Source: Theobroma cacao
Lineage: Eukaryota > Streptophyta > Magnoliopsida > Malvales > Malvaceae
Assembly: GCF_000208745.1 (NCBI RefSeq)
Contig: NC_030851.1
Span: 2,442,666 to 2,506,665, forward strand
Direction of reading: 5' to 3'
DNA: 64,000 bases
A model generated the notes under the pieces. It did not search any database. It was not told where the DNA came from and was given only the letters and a program-made list of their open reading frames with translations. Positions 24,362 to 37,900 of the stretch are shown one piece after another (positions within the stretch are counted from its first letter, which is position 1; every line of letters starts with the position of its first letter). A program made the position numbers and the translations under genes.

Positions 24362-25817
24362 TTATAGAGCGATCTCAGTCTGCAAAGTAGTAGCATTGAA
24401 CCCCACCTGTTGCAGGGTTTGTTGCTGCTGCTCAACCTCCCAACTTGCCTTGGCTATGACTCCATCATGCACAGGCACGTACTCCTAATCAAAACAAAAC
24501 AGTGCTATCATTAACAAGCAAACAAGCCACTAGAAAATAAGACATCAAGATAGTGATCTGCGAAAGATTCCTTTTCCAAACCATCAGATTGTCTATTCCA
24601 TATACGAGCCTCATTTTGTTAGAGGGTAAACAAACGTTTTATAACAAAAATGATGCAATTTCCAGTTATAGGCAATAAACCCACCTCAAGCTTCTGGACC
24701 AGTTCTTTGGCATTTGGTGCAGAGACAATGATGTGGCGTTGGGAAGGTTTGATAAAGCCATCATCTACGGCTTTGTCGATGAAAGTCAGTAGATAGTTAT
24801 AATAGCCATCAACATTTAGCAAACCCACCTGGCACATTTTTGGAAACATAAGTTAGGTCTCCAAACAGGACCCAGAAAACTGCTTTTGTTTCTCGATGTT
24901 GGATACAAAAGCATTATGCAAATATTGCTTACAGGCTTGTCATGGATTCCCAGCTGAGCCCAAGTTATCACTTCCAATAACTCCTCCAAAGTTCCATACC
25001 CACCTGAAACCAACGAGAGAGCAAAATTAGCACTCTACGGATATATTGAGGAACAGAAAGGGCAAAGTGTAGATTGCATATTATATTTATGAGAGAGATG
25101 GGACCTGGTAGGGCAATAAAACAATCAGAGTGGCGGGCCATTTCTGCCTTCCTTTGGTGCATGTCGGCTACTGGCCTTACTTCCCCAACCGTTTCACCAG
25201 TTATCTGTGGCTCCATATCCAGCAGACATTCCCAAAACATCATTGAAAGCTAGAGACTAAAATCTAATATACAGAAATAAGAAGACTAGAAATTTTAAAA
25301 CCAAGAGACTCGTAAAAACAAAAGAATTTAATTTGTACCTCTTTGCTCATCAGAGTTCTAGGAATGATCCTGTTAACAGATATAGAACAAAATTTGATGG
25401 TCAATAAAGGGTACACATAAAACCCAGAAAAATGAGCACACATTTACCAAGAACCAAGAAACTGATAGCTATGATGATGACTCATGACTGTACCCAAGAA
25501 CATTCCTTCCAGCACGGTGAACAGCTTGTGAAACCAAACCCATCAACCCAATACTCCCTCCTCCATAAACAAGGTCCAATCTCCTTGCCACCTTTCAAAA
25601 ACAACACAAAAACCCCTTTAAAAAACATAAAAAAAGACCTTAAATGGAAAAAAGAGCTAGGCTTTAGAGAGTTTATGTAAGTGATGTTTGAGGATACCAG
25701 TTCTTGGGCTAATTCAACAGCAGCATCTCTATAACATTTCCTCTTCCCAGTACTGCTTCCACAAAACACACATACCCTCTTGAATCTTGATTTCACAACA
25801 TTCCCTTCCATATCCAT
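24362..25817 (-). CDS. LOG: Cytokinin riboside 5'-monophosphate phosphoribohydrolase (LOG)
   Basis: Seven exons on the minus strand: 25817-25698, 25591-25494, 25369-25339, 25204-25105, 25003-24933, 24828-24685, 24484-24362, giving 228 residues with consistent phase and GT-AG borders. LOG enzymes release free-base cytokinins directly from their ribotides in the cytosol and nucleus. Visible signatures: [15 protein letters not shown] near the N-terminus, [11 protein letters not shown] (nucleotide binding), the Arg-containing [15 protein letters not shown], and PGGYGTLEE (residues 116-124, with the conserved Glu). The ending QTEIAL and start VKSRFKRVC recall Arabidopsis LOG5. The fold is Rossmann-like, often mis-described as lysine decarboxylase. 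An in-frame ATG two codons later (MEGNVV) is an alternative start. Confidence 0.94.
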
Positions 25818-25958
25818 TCTCCACAGATTCTTGCCAAGCTCTCTTGTGTTTGCTTACTCTTATACAAAAGTGGGCTCAAAGAGACAGAATGAGAGATGTG
25901 TGGGGCAAGCACGCTCCTTTGCTTCACTTGGGACAAAGTAGAATGAAACAGGCCCCCC

Positions 25959-25966
25959 TATTTATA
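25959..25966 (-). promoter_or_regulatory. TATA box of the LOG gene
   Basis: TATAAATA on the minus strand about 142 bases upstream of the LOG start codon, flanked by C/G-rich sequence on the upstream side. Confidence 0.6.
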
Positions 25967-28900
25967 AACTCCCCACCAAAAGAATTTTGGCTCTTGTTAA
26001 AATCAAATAAGAATCTTTATTCATAAAATAATGGAAGAAAGTAATGAGATTAATGGATATAGATTAAGACAGACAAAAAGGCCAGAGGGGCACGGCCACA
26101 ATGGGAAGTGATGTACATGTAGTAACCATACTATAGTATCCTATTATCAAGACCACGTGTCTCAACATCATGCCAGAAAACATGAATATTTCGTGCAATA
26201 CTGTAATATGATCCCATATCCGGTAGAATATAGGACTTTGCAACTTTTTCTTTTTGGTAGGAAAACTGGAACACGATTCTAGTCGGTATTAGCATATATT
26301 TTACCTCAAACAATTCATTTTTTGAACTCTAATTAAATTTAATCAGTGTTTAGAGAATACGCGTAGGGTTATGGCATGCTTGATGATTGGTTTCTGACGA
26401 CACTGATAAGCTCTTAATCATGTAGCAGAGACGCTATGTTTGTTGTTTTGGCAGCTATGTTTTATCATTCCCAAAGAGCCAAAAAGCCGATTCTGCTGCT
26501 ACCAGCATTTAATTTTTTGCCGCACACTAAAGCAAAGCAATGATCTCTTGCAAGCAAACGCTATAAAAGGCTCAGGCAGTTCCGTCAAAGCTGTATTATC
26601 AGAAGCATCTTCGATACATACCCAGTAATGGCAGAAGACACCCCCTCTGCAGAAAAAAACAAAAGGGTTACAATCTACAAATTCTTCTTACACAAAAATG
26701 AACATCTCAAGAAGAGAAAAAGAAGGTTAAAATGTCAACAGAGGGTAGCATAAATAACAATCAGTGCATTGAATTGGGTGGTAAGGGTTACATCATATCC
26801 TTAACCATCATAATGATTTACTGCTTTGATCATCTGGAAATTGGAACTGGAAGCTCTTTGCTCACTTTCATCTGTTGGGTATTTACCATGTACCAGTACA
26901 GGTTAATTAATTGGTTAATAAAGTTTCTTCCCCTTTTGTTTCAATTTGCCATATGAGTATGACAAATCAAAGATTTGACTCCACAACACAGTTTTGCCCA
27001 TTTCATTATCAACAACAGTTTGCCCCCTGCCTTCTACATTTGTCAGTTTCAACTTTCACACTTACTATTCAACCAGTTAAGTTATCCCCAACATCCACTA
27101 CAGTTTTTGTTACTCACTTATCTACACTTCCCCAGAGAGGTAGCCAGCCAGCCAGTCCAGGGCCCACGAAACTAAAGTGGCGAGTGCAAGACAAACCCCC
27201 GCACTTCAACCTAAAAGGAAACAGAAAAAAGCAAAATTGAAAATTTCTTGCTTTGGAAATGTTTCAAATTCCATAACCAACATTGTTCCCAGTTGGTGTT
27301 CTTTTTTTGAGATTGTGACATAGATTAATCTGTGTTTCAGCACACGCGAGGCCTTGGGGCGTAGACATGCATGTAGTTGGAAACGTGGAAGACCGAAATG
27401 TTTAGGATACAAAGGAACTAAAACCAGTTACAATCAAACAAATTGTTGTTAGTGTTGGGGAATTGTTGGGTCATGGGTGATAGCAGCCTCTAAACTGTAG
27501 GGAGAACTCACACACGGCATTGCTGTCGTTGAAGGAAGGCAGATATGGGAATTGGCCAATTGGGCGGGTGGGAGAAATTGGGACCCAGACCCAGTTGAGA
27601 AGAGGGGGAAGAGGGAGACTTTTTTGGTGTGGGGTTGGGGTCATTTTCTTTGGGGTCTGTGATTGGAGGCTATGACTAGGAGGCTCCATGCAAATTATAG
27701 GCCATTAGCCATTAGGCCTCTTTCACTTATCATCTAGGCAGCCCGTTCCTATTTAATGCTTCTGGCATTTTTCTTCCTGCAACCTTGATTATGGGATTTT
27801 TTAGCCACGTGTCATCGCAGACATCCACTTGCTCCACAAATCCCATGACTCAAGAAGCCTTAATCCCATTACTAATTAATTAGAGATCAAACTCAATCCG
27901 CCCATGTTATTCTGACATGAGACTAGAAACAGTGCAATAAAGAAGAAGAAAATCATTGATCTATATCAGAATCATAATAGTGTCATATGTTACCTAAGCA
28001 ATTATTCTGTACCATCTTTCTGAAGTTCCAATAATGTAGAAATGAGGCAAGAACTAGTACTAGAGGCCATGTGAGTAGAAGAAGAAGCTTTGCAGATGAA
28101 GAAAAAGAACGACAACAAAAATCACATATTTGCTGGATTTGCATGCCAGAGTCTACTCAAATTTTGTGTACTGGAAACTAGAATTAAACATGATACTCCT
28201 AGATAATTAACCATGTGGAAGCCAAAAGGCTGTAGAAAGGAGGGCATGAATGCTAAGCGCAAAGTGGGTGCACAATCAAAATGACGAGACCGTATGTATA
28301 GTGAAAGCTCTAAATGCAAAAAACAGAGTATAAATGAAGGGAGCGGCGCAATGATTGTTCTGCGCCGTCTCTATGTTGCATATATTCTCCTATCTATATA
28401 TATTTATCATCTACGATCTACCTCTTGGGGTTTGGGGCTTGTTGAATTTAATGACCTCTTTCTGTTTTCTATTCTCTTTCTCTTGGGACCATTTAATTTC
28501 ATCCCTCTCTTTCTCCTGTCGTAATGATCATTTATTGCTCTATAGATGCAACAATAATTATTGATTTTTTTTATCGAGTAAGTATTATATATAATTTTCA
28601 AGAAAAATATTTAAATTTAATTTTTTGAGTAAAAAGATATTCGTTGAGCTGATAATGCTTTGGACTGTGTATTGAGTTGTCTCATCTTCTTATTGAAGAT
28701 GTAGATACTATACCAATAATTTTATTGAATAAAATCCCATTTTGATTGAGAAAAATAAGTGGAAAATTTAAAGAATACTTTGGCAAATAAGTCTGTGAGA
28801 ATTATGAAGTGTTTGGTAATGTAGTTCTTGACTGAGGGTCAACAACTAATCTTGTATTACTTGTGGACCTTTGGGTCTACGACGCGACCAGTATCTGTCT

Positions 28901-29923
28901 GACTGCCTACCCTGCCCGATTGATTTCACTACCTACTTCCGACTGTAGACAACTGCTTGTACATCAAGTTCATTCTAGTTTTCGACTTTGATTATCTCTA
29001 TTTTGTCTTGAATGTCTGAATTTGACTAGTAAGAAAGAACACTTGCTTAATTTTCATTGGATTAGGGAAAGAGTATTGGCCCAACTTAATTTGCTTGAAG
29101 GAGAAAGATGGAATTGCAATCCATGCGTAAAATCACACAAACATAACATGAGAAAAGAAGACGAATTCAGCTTTTATATGCTTGCAAACTGTCGAAGGCG
29201 GGCGAATGATGATAATCTTTTCTAAATCTTTGGCATGCTTGAGCAGATACAATTTGCTAGTTCTAGATCATTCCCTTTCTCTCCTTGTTGGTAGAGATGA
29301 TGATGATGTTACACTCAGGGTCCTCAACTTCGGCAATATTTTAAAGCAATTGCATGGACTTGGCCGTGTCAAACGCAATAATCGATAGCATGTTACAGAT
29401 GGAAGAAACGTCGAGGACCCAGAAGTATCTCACAGCTGGAAATCCATACCATATTAAATCTCTGCGATTAGAAGCACAGAGGGAGCACCTGCTCTTGCTA
29501 AAATCAAATGGATACCATGTAGTGAACAAGCTTTCCAAGTTTTCAGTGTTATATTTTTAATTAACTTGAGATTGGTGATCGAAAATTTGCTTCGGCTACA
29601 CACGACGAGAACGTACTTGTTGTTGCCACGCACCATCAGGTCTAGCAAGGATGGATTGAAAAAGGAATGAAAGAGGAAGATAAAAGCATTTAGTCCATGT
29701 TGTGATAACATTGAGAAGAACAGAGCCAGTGTCAAGCTTACTAAATTTGCTCAAGATCTCCAAACTATAGAATTGTCATCGTCACAAAGATCGCCCTTCT
29801 CCCATTTCCTATTATCGCCAATGAGTCGTCAACAAAACGCTTAAAGACACGACAACAAGTCAAATCATCTACATAATTCCTATTATTAACAGATAAATTA
29901 GGGACGGAGAAGACGGAAGGCTG
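25967..29923. other. Intergenic, no gene recognised
   Basis: The left part is LOG upstream DNA. Short frames around 26.4-27.7 kb and 28.3-29.7 kb have no recognisable domains and lack supporting splice structure. Confidence 0.4.
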
Positions 29924-30490
29924 CTGAACCTATCACCCATCCTAGCAATATGTAGAAAGACTCAAAGAAAAGAAGAATGGAGAAGATGAACAGAGCAAGA
30001 AATGGAATCAACAAGCTAGATTCCTATCTTTCATTCTTATATTTATATTTTCACACACCAACCATAAAATTAACTCTTCCTTAAGAGTCGGCATGGGAAA
30101 ATAAAAAACTCTTAAGGAAGATAGCTGAACACAGTACTCAAAAACATGGGATACTGCGCCAGAAACGGTTTTCAGACTACAACTTTGAAGCGTAAACGAA
30201 AACACAGGAACAAAACGCATAGTCACCAACGACTTACAAAAAGAACAAAACGACAAAATTAAAAACATTCTGCGTATTGTTACACGTTTGGATGTGAATC
30301 ACTTTGTTATACATTAGTTGTTATACACCAAAGTATAAAACAATTTGTTACATGTTAGTTGTCACACGTTAAGGCATGAATTACTTCAACCCTAATTTTT
30401 AAATGCTTGTTGTTAAATAATAAGGTATGAATCACTTTGTTACACGCTAAAACATCTTCTACTAGATTTGAATCACTCAAAAACTCAACA
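29924..30490 (-). mobile_element. Probable 3' LTR of the copia relic
   Basis: On the minus strand, a purine-rich AATCAAGAAGGTA directly precedes TGTTGAG (ending at 30490), the usual polypurine-tract/LTR-start arrangement of Ty1/copia elements. Downstream on that strand comes a TATA-like AATATAAATATAAG. CA at 29924-29925 is a candidate LTR end. No matching 5' LTR is visible, so the borders are inferred. Confidence 0.4.
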
Positions 30491-33340
30491 TACCTTCTTG
30501 ATTCCAGTCCAGTAAACTCTCAATTTGCTTCTTAGAAATTCAAAATGATCAACACTCAAACCTTTAGTGAATATGTCTGTCACTTGTTCATTTGTGTGAC
30601 AATATTCCAATTAAATGTGACCTTCCTTGATAGCATCTCTGAAAGCATGAATCTTTACCCTTATATGCTTGGTACGACTATGCTACACTAGATTTTAGCA
30701 ATTGCCATTGCTGACCGATTATCTCCATTGAGCAACATTCCTTTGTTTTGAGCAAATCCCAAATCAGCTAAAATCTTTCTTAACCATAGTGCTTGATTTG
30801 CAGTTGAGGCAACGGCAATATACTCAACTTCTGTTGATGATTAAGCCATTACTTCTTGCTTTTTTGAACTCCGAGTAAACACACCACTCCCAAAGAAAAA
30901 ATAATAACCTCTAATTATACCTGTCAAAATGGACCTGACTCATTGGGCTGACCCATTTTTTATAAAAATATGAGGTGGGGTGAGCCTAAAAATTTAGGCC
31001 CATATTAAAACCAAGTTTAAATGGGTCATCCCACCAAATCAGAGGGCTAGGCCGAGCCAGTCCTATGGGTAAAAAAAAAAAAAGTAATTTTATATATTTA
31101 AATATATAAAATTAATAAATTAATTATCAATAATATTACTTATTTTATATATTTCAATGTGTTTAATCTTTACTTATCAAATTAATAATTTTAATTTATG
31201 AATTAAATCAAAAAATAATTTTATTAATAAAAAATTTATTAAGTAAAATTATAAAAATAATTTTTTTAAAAAACATGGGCTGGCCCAATCCAACTCATAG
31301 GTTAGTAAGGGGTGGGTTGGGTTGAGGTTTTGATGGTCCATATAAAAAATAGATTAGCCCAGCCCAACCCATATTTTCTTAACCTACAAGAGCTTGAGTC
31401 GGGCCGAACTGTGCCAACCCATATTGACAACTCTACCTCTAATGCTCTTTGAGTCATCAATGGAGTCAGCCCTATCACTGTTTATAAAACCTTGAAGTTC
31501 GTTGCTTTAGGCTTTCAAATATCTCAAACCAAAGTTTGTTGTGACTTTAACAATCTTGAGAATATGTTTTGCTGTAGTAAAGTGTAGCACTGATGGTGCT
31601 TGCATAAACCTTGACAGTAGACTTGGAGTCTGGTCTGGTTGTAGAAATTTACAATAAGAAGCCAATGATGCTCTAAAAAAGTGTTCCATTTGCTTCTGCA
31701 GAACCATCATCTTTGCAGAATTTGCTTCCAATAGCTATTGGAGTTTTAACAGCTTTGCAATGATCCATATGAAGCTTTTTTAATAAATCATGAGCATACT
31801 TGGATTGATGCACAAAAATCTGACCTATGGATTATATGAAGTCCATTCCTAGGAAATAAAACATTAGTCCTAAGTCAATTATCTCAAAAACTTTCAACAT
31901 CTAAAGCTTAAAGTAAGTTCAACAATCATTCTCAATACCATTTATAAGCAAGTCATGTACATAGATTGCCACAATAAGCTCAATTGAGTCATTTGACCTC
32001 TTTATGTAAAGAGTAACTTTATTTGAGCTTCTTTTTAAGCCATGAGATCTTAAATGATCATCCATCCTCTCATACTGGGCTTTAGGTGCCTGTTTGAGAC
32101 CATAAAAAGCCTTGACTAACTTGCAAACTTTTCCCTTAGAACCATTTTCTTCATATCTCTCTAGTTGTTCAACAAATATATCTTCTTTCAAGTAACCATT
32201 TAGAAATGCTGATTTGATGTCTAAATGGTAAATTTTCCAGTCTTCTTTTGTAGTAAGAGCAACAAACATCCTGATGGTATCATATCTGGCCATAGGTGCA
32301 AAAGTCTCCATGTAGTCCACTCCATAAACTTGAGCAAAACCCTTCACAACTAGTCTAACCTTATATTTGTTCACAAAGCCATTTGGATTCAGTTTGGTTC
32401 TGAAAATCCATTTAAACTCCTATGACATTCTGGTTTGATGGTTTATCTACTAGAATCCATGTCTTGTTCTTCTTAATCATGCCAATTTTAGTATCCATAG
32501 CAACTTTTTGGTGTTCATTTGCAACTACTTCATTGAAATTTGAAAGCTCTATTATAGCAACATTACATTTGTTATAGATATCACGAAGTGATCTTGTGCC
32601 CCTTATTGCCAAATTCTCATCTTCAATATGTTCTGAGCTATCACCATATTTATTCAACTGATATGCAATTGGACAAATCACATTATCAACATTGTCAATA
32701 GCTTCAACTTCCCAATTCCAAAAATACCTTTTATCAGAATTGACATCACTACTGACGAAAACCTTTCTTGACTTGATGCTATAAAGTCTATAACCTTTTG
32801 ACATTTCACTGTAGCGAATAAGCACCGCAACAATAGACTTGGAATCAAGTTTTGTTCTTTTTTCATCAGGAACTTTAGCATAACAAACACAGCCAAAAAT
32901 TTTGAAGTGTGAAACAAAAGGCTTGTGAACCACATCTCATAAGCTGTTTGCTGAGTTAGAACTCTTGTATAAGTTCTATTCGGTATATAATTTGAGGTAT
33001 TCACTGCCTTTGCCCAAAAATACTTAGGTATTTTCATCTTATACTGCAGGCATCTTGCCATTTCAGCAAGTGTCTTGTTCTTCCTCTTTGCTTTTCCATT
33101 CTATTGAGGATTGTATGTAATAGTCAACTGATGGTGCACACCAAAATTAGCTAGATACTTCTCAAATTTAGTTGCAATGAACTCAGTACCATTGTCGCTT
33201 CTCAAGATCTTGATATTCAAGCTTGAAAAATAGCTTACAACACAATCAAACCAATCAATAAGCCCATCAACCAGTGAAGTAATAATGGAAAAACAGTCGA
33301 GTCCAATAACACCAGTAGTGCACTTGCGTAATCAAGAACC
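30491..33340 (-). pseudogene. Ty1/copia polyprotein relic (integrase, RT, RNase H)
   Basis: On the minus strand in copia order: integrase core from about 33340 (LRSDNGTEF, then WAKAVNTSNYIPNR) and integrase C-terminus (FKIFGCVCYAKVP); reverse transcriptase at 32470-31919 (NKTWILVDKP, YKVRLVVKGFAQVYGVDY, LDIKSAFLNGYL, FYGLKQAP); and RNase H (SKKQEVMA, TEVEYIAVA, ANQALWLRKILADLG) near 30.75-30.9 kb. Decay is clear. The RT active-site motif reads YVHD instead of YVDD, several stops and frameshifts break the frame, gag and protease are missing, and a MITE splits the RNase H. It cannot encode a working polyprotein. Confidence 0.88.
30916..31435. mobile_element. hAT-type MITE nested in the copia relic
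   Basis: 520-bp element flanked by perfect 8-bp direct repeats CCTCTAAT (30908-30915 and 31436-31443), the hAT hallmark. Terminal inverted repeats are imperfect: the left end TATACCTGTCAAAATGG pairs with TAGAGTTGTCAATATGG from the right end. It has no coding capacity. Subterminal parts carry GGCCCA/GGGCTGG-type repeats around an AT-rich core. Removing it rejoins the RNase H frame of the host element. Confidence 0.85.
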
Positions 33341-34911
33341 GGAAAGCACGTTTTAGAATGATTTAGGCTTCAAATAACCATGATCATGAAGCTGACCCAC
33401 CATGCTCGATTCGAAGTACCATAGTTGAAATCCGAAAATATGCAGGGTAGTCATGGACACATACCTGAGCCGTGAACAATTCAAATGAAGGTTTCAAGGT
33501 TAAAGGACATGAGAGAATAGCCATAGTGTACACAATTATATCAGTTGCAGTCTTTGAGAAAATAACCCTTCAAATCGAAAAACTATATACTACGTGTTCC
33601 ACATGAAATGGAATACGTGTTCCACATGAAATAGAGAAGTCTAGTACTGATATGTTCTCTAGAAACAGCAAGAATCATCTTTTTCTCTTCTTTCTTGAAG
33701 AATAAAAGAACATTCATTCTGATTATCTTTCTTTCCTTCCAGGACTTAGCTACGTAAATTAATATGCTCGTCACGTTTTTCACGATTTGTTGCCTTTTAT
33801 ATAGCTATAGATATCAATATATTTCCAAAAGGTGCAAGGGCTTGATTAATCTTGTTAGGTCTTCCTCACTTTCTCCTAACTTCAATTCCATTGAATTTCC
33901 CAGATATTGGTTAAATTTTGTTGCAAAGCTAGCAGCAGCAGCAGTGATACTATCTAAAAGTAAGCAGTCCTATATGCGCTATGATCGATCATATGAAATC
34001 TTTTAACACAGAAAATGATCATTCAACCTGTCTATATATTGTTTGGCCAGTTCTTACTTTTTCTCTTATAGTTTGGAGGGAATTCTTTACTTTATTTGGG
34101 AACTTGTAAGCTCCTCATGTCATCCCTATTACTTGTTCTTAGGGTTAATTAATTGTTTATAGAGTTTACCATTTCTATCTCCAATTCCTAGAAAATTTTC
34201 TAAGCTATATTATTCGAACTTAAACAGTATGAAAATACATCTTAAGCTTTATAAAAAGGCGAAAAAGAAAGAAAAAGAAATTCACTCTAGGCCGATTTCT
34301 TTGTTGCTTATGTTTGCTAGTGCTAGAAAGTATGTAACATGGTTAGTCATGAAAATTAAGGTCGATGTTTTTTTTTTCTTCCAAAGCAAAGACTAATTTC
34401 TTTGATAAATTTCAGCTCACACCAGGAGACTATGTTTTGGTCTTCCTGAAATCACAGCATTGTAGGAACAATGGCTTCGATGCCATACCCAATATTAGGA
34501 CATACACCTATAAGAATATTGCAATCAGTTTGATTATCCAGAAACAGAGCCACACTTACTCCCTTTGGCACAAACAAACTTGTACACAGACACGCAGACA
34601 CCAACATAAGCAAAACATTCATATACCCACCCACAACAATTCTATTATCAAAAGCAACCTGTCAGAATAACCACCCACTGCGCTCCCCACAAAAGTATCA
34701 CATACCTGCTTCACAAGAACACAGCCATGGAAATTTGGTTAATGTTCTTCTCTAGCATGAAAACAACTTGGTTTTCACTTCTCATTAAGGTCGATCTATA
34801 AAGAGATAAAATGATTTGAAATATTTTCACCAATTGCTTCAGGTGCAGCTTCACTATAATTGGCTTCATCAGGTCTTGCGTGGTGCAAAGCTCGCAGTAA
34901 AGCAAGCAGTG
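33341..34911. other. Upstream region of the first DUF594 gene
   Basis: The part from about 33585 to 33965 is paralogous to 40445-40865 upstream of the second DUF594 gene (shared ACGTGTTCC.CATGAA, CAGGACTTAGCTACG, GTCACGTTT...CACGATTT, GCAAAGCTAGCAG). The remainder holds no recognisable gene; frames near 34.4-34.9 kb on either strand are unconvincing. Confidence 0.55.
33947..33959 (+). other. Start-exon copy with lost ATG
   Basis: ATACTATCTAAAA followed by GTAAGC aligns with the 13-base start exon ATGCTACTTACAA/GTAAGC at 40848, in matching upstream context. The initiator is ATA here, so this copy could only act as untranslated leader. Confidence 0.55.
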
Positions 34912-37900
34912 ATGATAACTACAAGTAAGTATTAATTAATTAATTAATTAATTAAATGTGATTATACCCTCAAATATCTCTGTGGTAACATACAATAAAT
35001 TCTTAATTTCAACTTAATTATCTGATTTTGCTGTGTTGTATTCCCTAATATTAATTAGTTAATGATCCTTATTCTCCACAATAAAATTTTCATAATAAAG
35101 ATGTTGGGTGTGATGCTATGTTGTGTTATACAGGTTTTCTTTTACTTTATATGAAGTGTTGTTTTCCCTCAAATTAATTTTAATCTCAAAAATATTTCTG
35201 TTATCCATACATAAGTTTATATAAATATTAATTATATTGATTAGAATCCTTCTATACCATTATTTAGTTAATCTTTAAATCTTTATGAAATCCAATTAAA
35301 ATCCTTTTAATTTTTTTTGGAAAATTAGATTTCATTCATATAAGAGAGGTATCCATGTACAGTAAAACTTCAATTAATTAATACTCAATAAATTAATAAT
35401 TTTGATCGGTTCCGACTTAGGCTAATATGATAAATTAATAATTCGTTAAATTTATAAAATAATACATTAAAAAAAACTCATAGGTCCCACTTAATATATA
35501 AATTAATAATTTTTTATACATTAAAATTATATATATACATAACTTAATTAGCAAGCATTTATAAAATATGACTCTAATGTTAGTTGTTTCTTCTTGAAAT
35601 TGATGTCTTCTTGGACCTTATTTCTAACTTTTCTTAGTGCATGAAGAAACTCTTACATAGTATTTTCATATTATAAGAAAAAATTATAAAATGTGATTGT
35701 TGTTTTTAGGTGCAATTTGGATTTTTTATACTGTATTCACACAATGCTATATACATTTCATTCATATTGTTGATTTCTTTACACATTTGATACGAGAAGT
35801 CATTGTGTTTAGTTTTACCATTTGTAATATTGTATGCTTTTTTTTATAAATGTTTTTACTTGACTTAATGTTTATGAATTATATTAATTAAATATACATT
35901 GAATGTAATTTTAATTTGTTGCAAAAATAGACCGATTCATGACTTCAATTTAATAATATTAATTACATTCATGAACTTATTTTTATTAAATAAATACATA
36001 AAATAAAAATAATGATAATTTACAATTCGTTAATTAGGTAATTATATTCATATAATCACAATATACAATACATGTATTAAGTTCAATGTTTTGAAAAAAA
36101 TAAAAAATACTTAAATAAATTAATTTTTTGAATTAATGTATTTATTAATCTATTGATTAAATAATATTTCGATTAATTAATAAATTTTCATGGTATAAAG
36201 AGTATTAATTTATACAAGGTTTATTGTACATTCAAAAGAGAGTTCAAGATTGCTGAGAAACCAGTCTTAACCCTCTGTTCACGAACTGGTAAGCGAAGCA
36301 CCAGTAACTAACCCTTCTATACAATATATTTTCACCTTTTCATTCCCCTCTAAACCTACACCTATTTCGCATATCGCTAACCTAAATCATACAAAAAGTT
36401 AGTAAGACTAGGGAACACAACCATGCCTGTTTCCATCTGTTGCTAACACTAGCATACGTTTCAGACAACATGAATTCACTCCTAGATAAGAGGAGCCCAT
36501 TAACCACTTGCCTACCACCCATTCTAAAGTGATCCCAAGAGCCAACCCACCAGCAGCTTGGAGACTTCCACAACCACATTATCTCCCCCTGCACACACGA
36601 ATCAAAGTTCTGCATATATATAGAAAAGGCAGCCATAACCCAAAGCTAAATCAAAACAAAAACGTGACAATTAAAGAAAAACTTGCAGCAGGTCATTGAC
36701 TCTTTCCACCTCAATTTGGCAAAGTTATCCGCTAAATCATTTCCAGATCTCGGGTATAATATACATGTCCAATTTATCAAACAACAATTCATGTAAGCAT
36801 TTCCAAAATTTGCAGTTGCTCTGTCTTGGATGTTTGTGGAGATGAAGCAGTCAGTCATGATGAAATTTTTTTCGCAAATTGCAATTCAACTCTGGAGCGA
36901 ATGGGAGCTCCGGTTGATGGTTATAGTGAGCCTTGCTCTCCAGATTTGTCTCGTTTACTGTGGGAAGAAGCGACAAAAATACCAGGGAAATCATTTAGCA
37001 GCGGTTGCTATCAGTGCTTGGATAACATACCAGTCAGCAACTTCAGTAGCAAATCTTGTGTTAACTAGCCTCCTAAAGGGCGGTACCAAGCTGAAAAATT
37101 GGTTCATCGTATTCTGGTCTCCATTCATTTTGTGGCATTTGGGCAGCCCGCATAACATTACAGCCTACTCTTTGGAAGACAACGATATGTGGTTGAGACA
37201 GTTTTTTGGGCTAGTCACCCAGGTTGGGATGGCGATTTATATCCAAATAAGTTTTCGATCAAGTTCTACCTTCAATTGTCTGGCTATTCCAATCTTCATT
37301 GCTGGAGTTTTCAAGGCTGGAGAAAGGATATGGGCTCTCAGATGTGCGAGCGAAAAGCAATTGATAAATTCATCGTGCTCCCTAAATGATGAAGATAGAG
37401 CAAGGCAACAAATGGTTCAACCTGCAAGGAAAAACAAAGAGGTCCGAATTCTCCGCCAAGCATATTTGTCTTCCATTATTTTCAAGCCCCTCTTCACGGA
37501 CCTCCCTTTCTGGATTGAGAAAAAAGCCTACGATGAGGTGGTCGACTTGAAGTCTGAATATGCAGATGAAGAAGGGCAATCGAAAAAGGATATGCCTGCG
37601 GAAGAGGCATTCGCATTGGTAGGAATTGAACTAAGTTTCCTTTACGACTTGTTCTTCACCAAGATGCCCATACATCACCAAGGCTTCAAAGTAAGTTTAT
37701 GTCTTCATGGTTTCTGCTTTCTTTCCACAGTTTCTTCATTGATTGCTTTCTCAGCATTTGTTGATAAGAAAAAGTTTTGGAAAATTGACGTTGCCATAAC
37801 CTACATGTTGCTGGTGGGAGCTATTTCTCTTGATATTTGTCTATTTATTTCGCATGCTCTCTCTAAATGGACGATTGCACAGTTAGGCAGTGTTCCTCCA

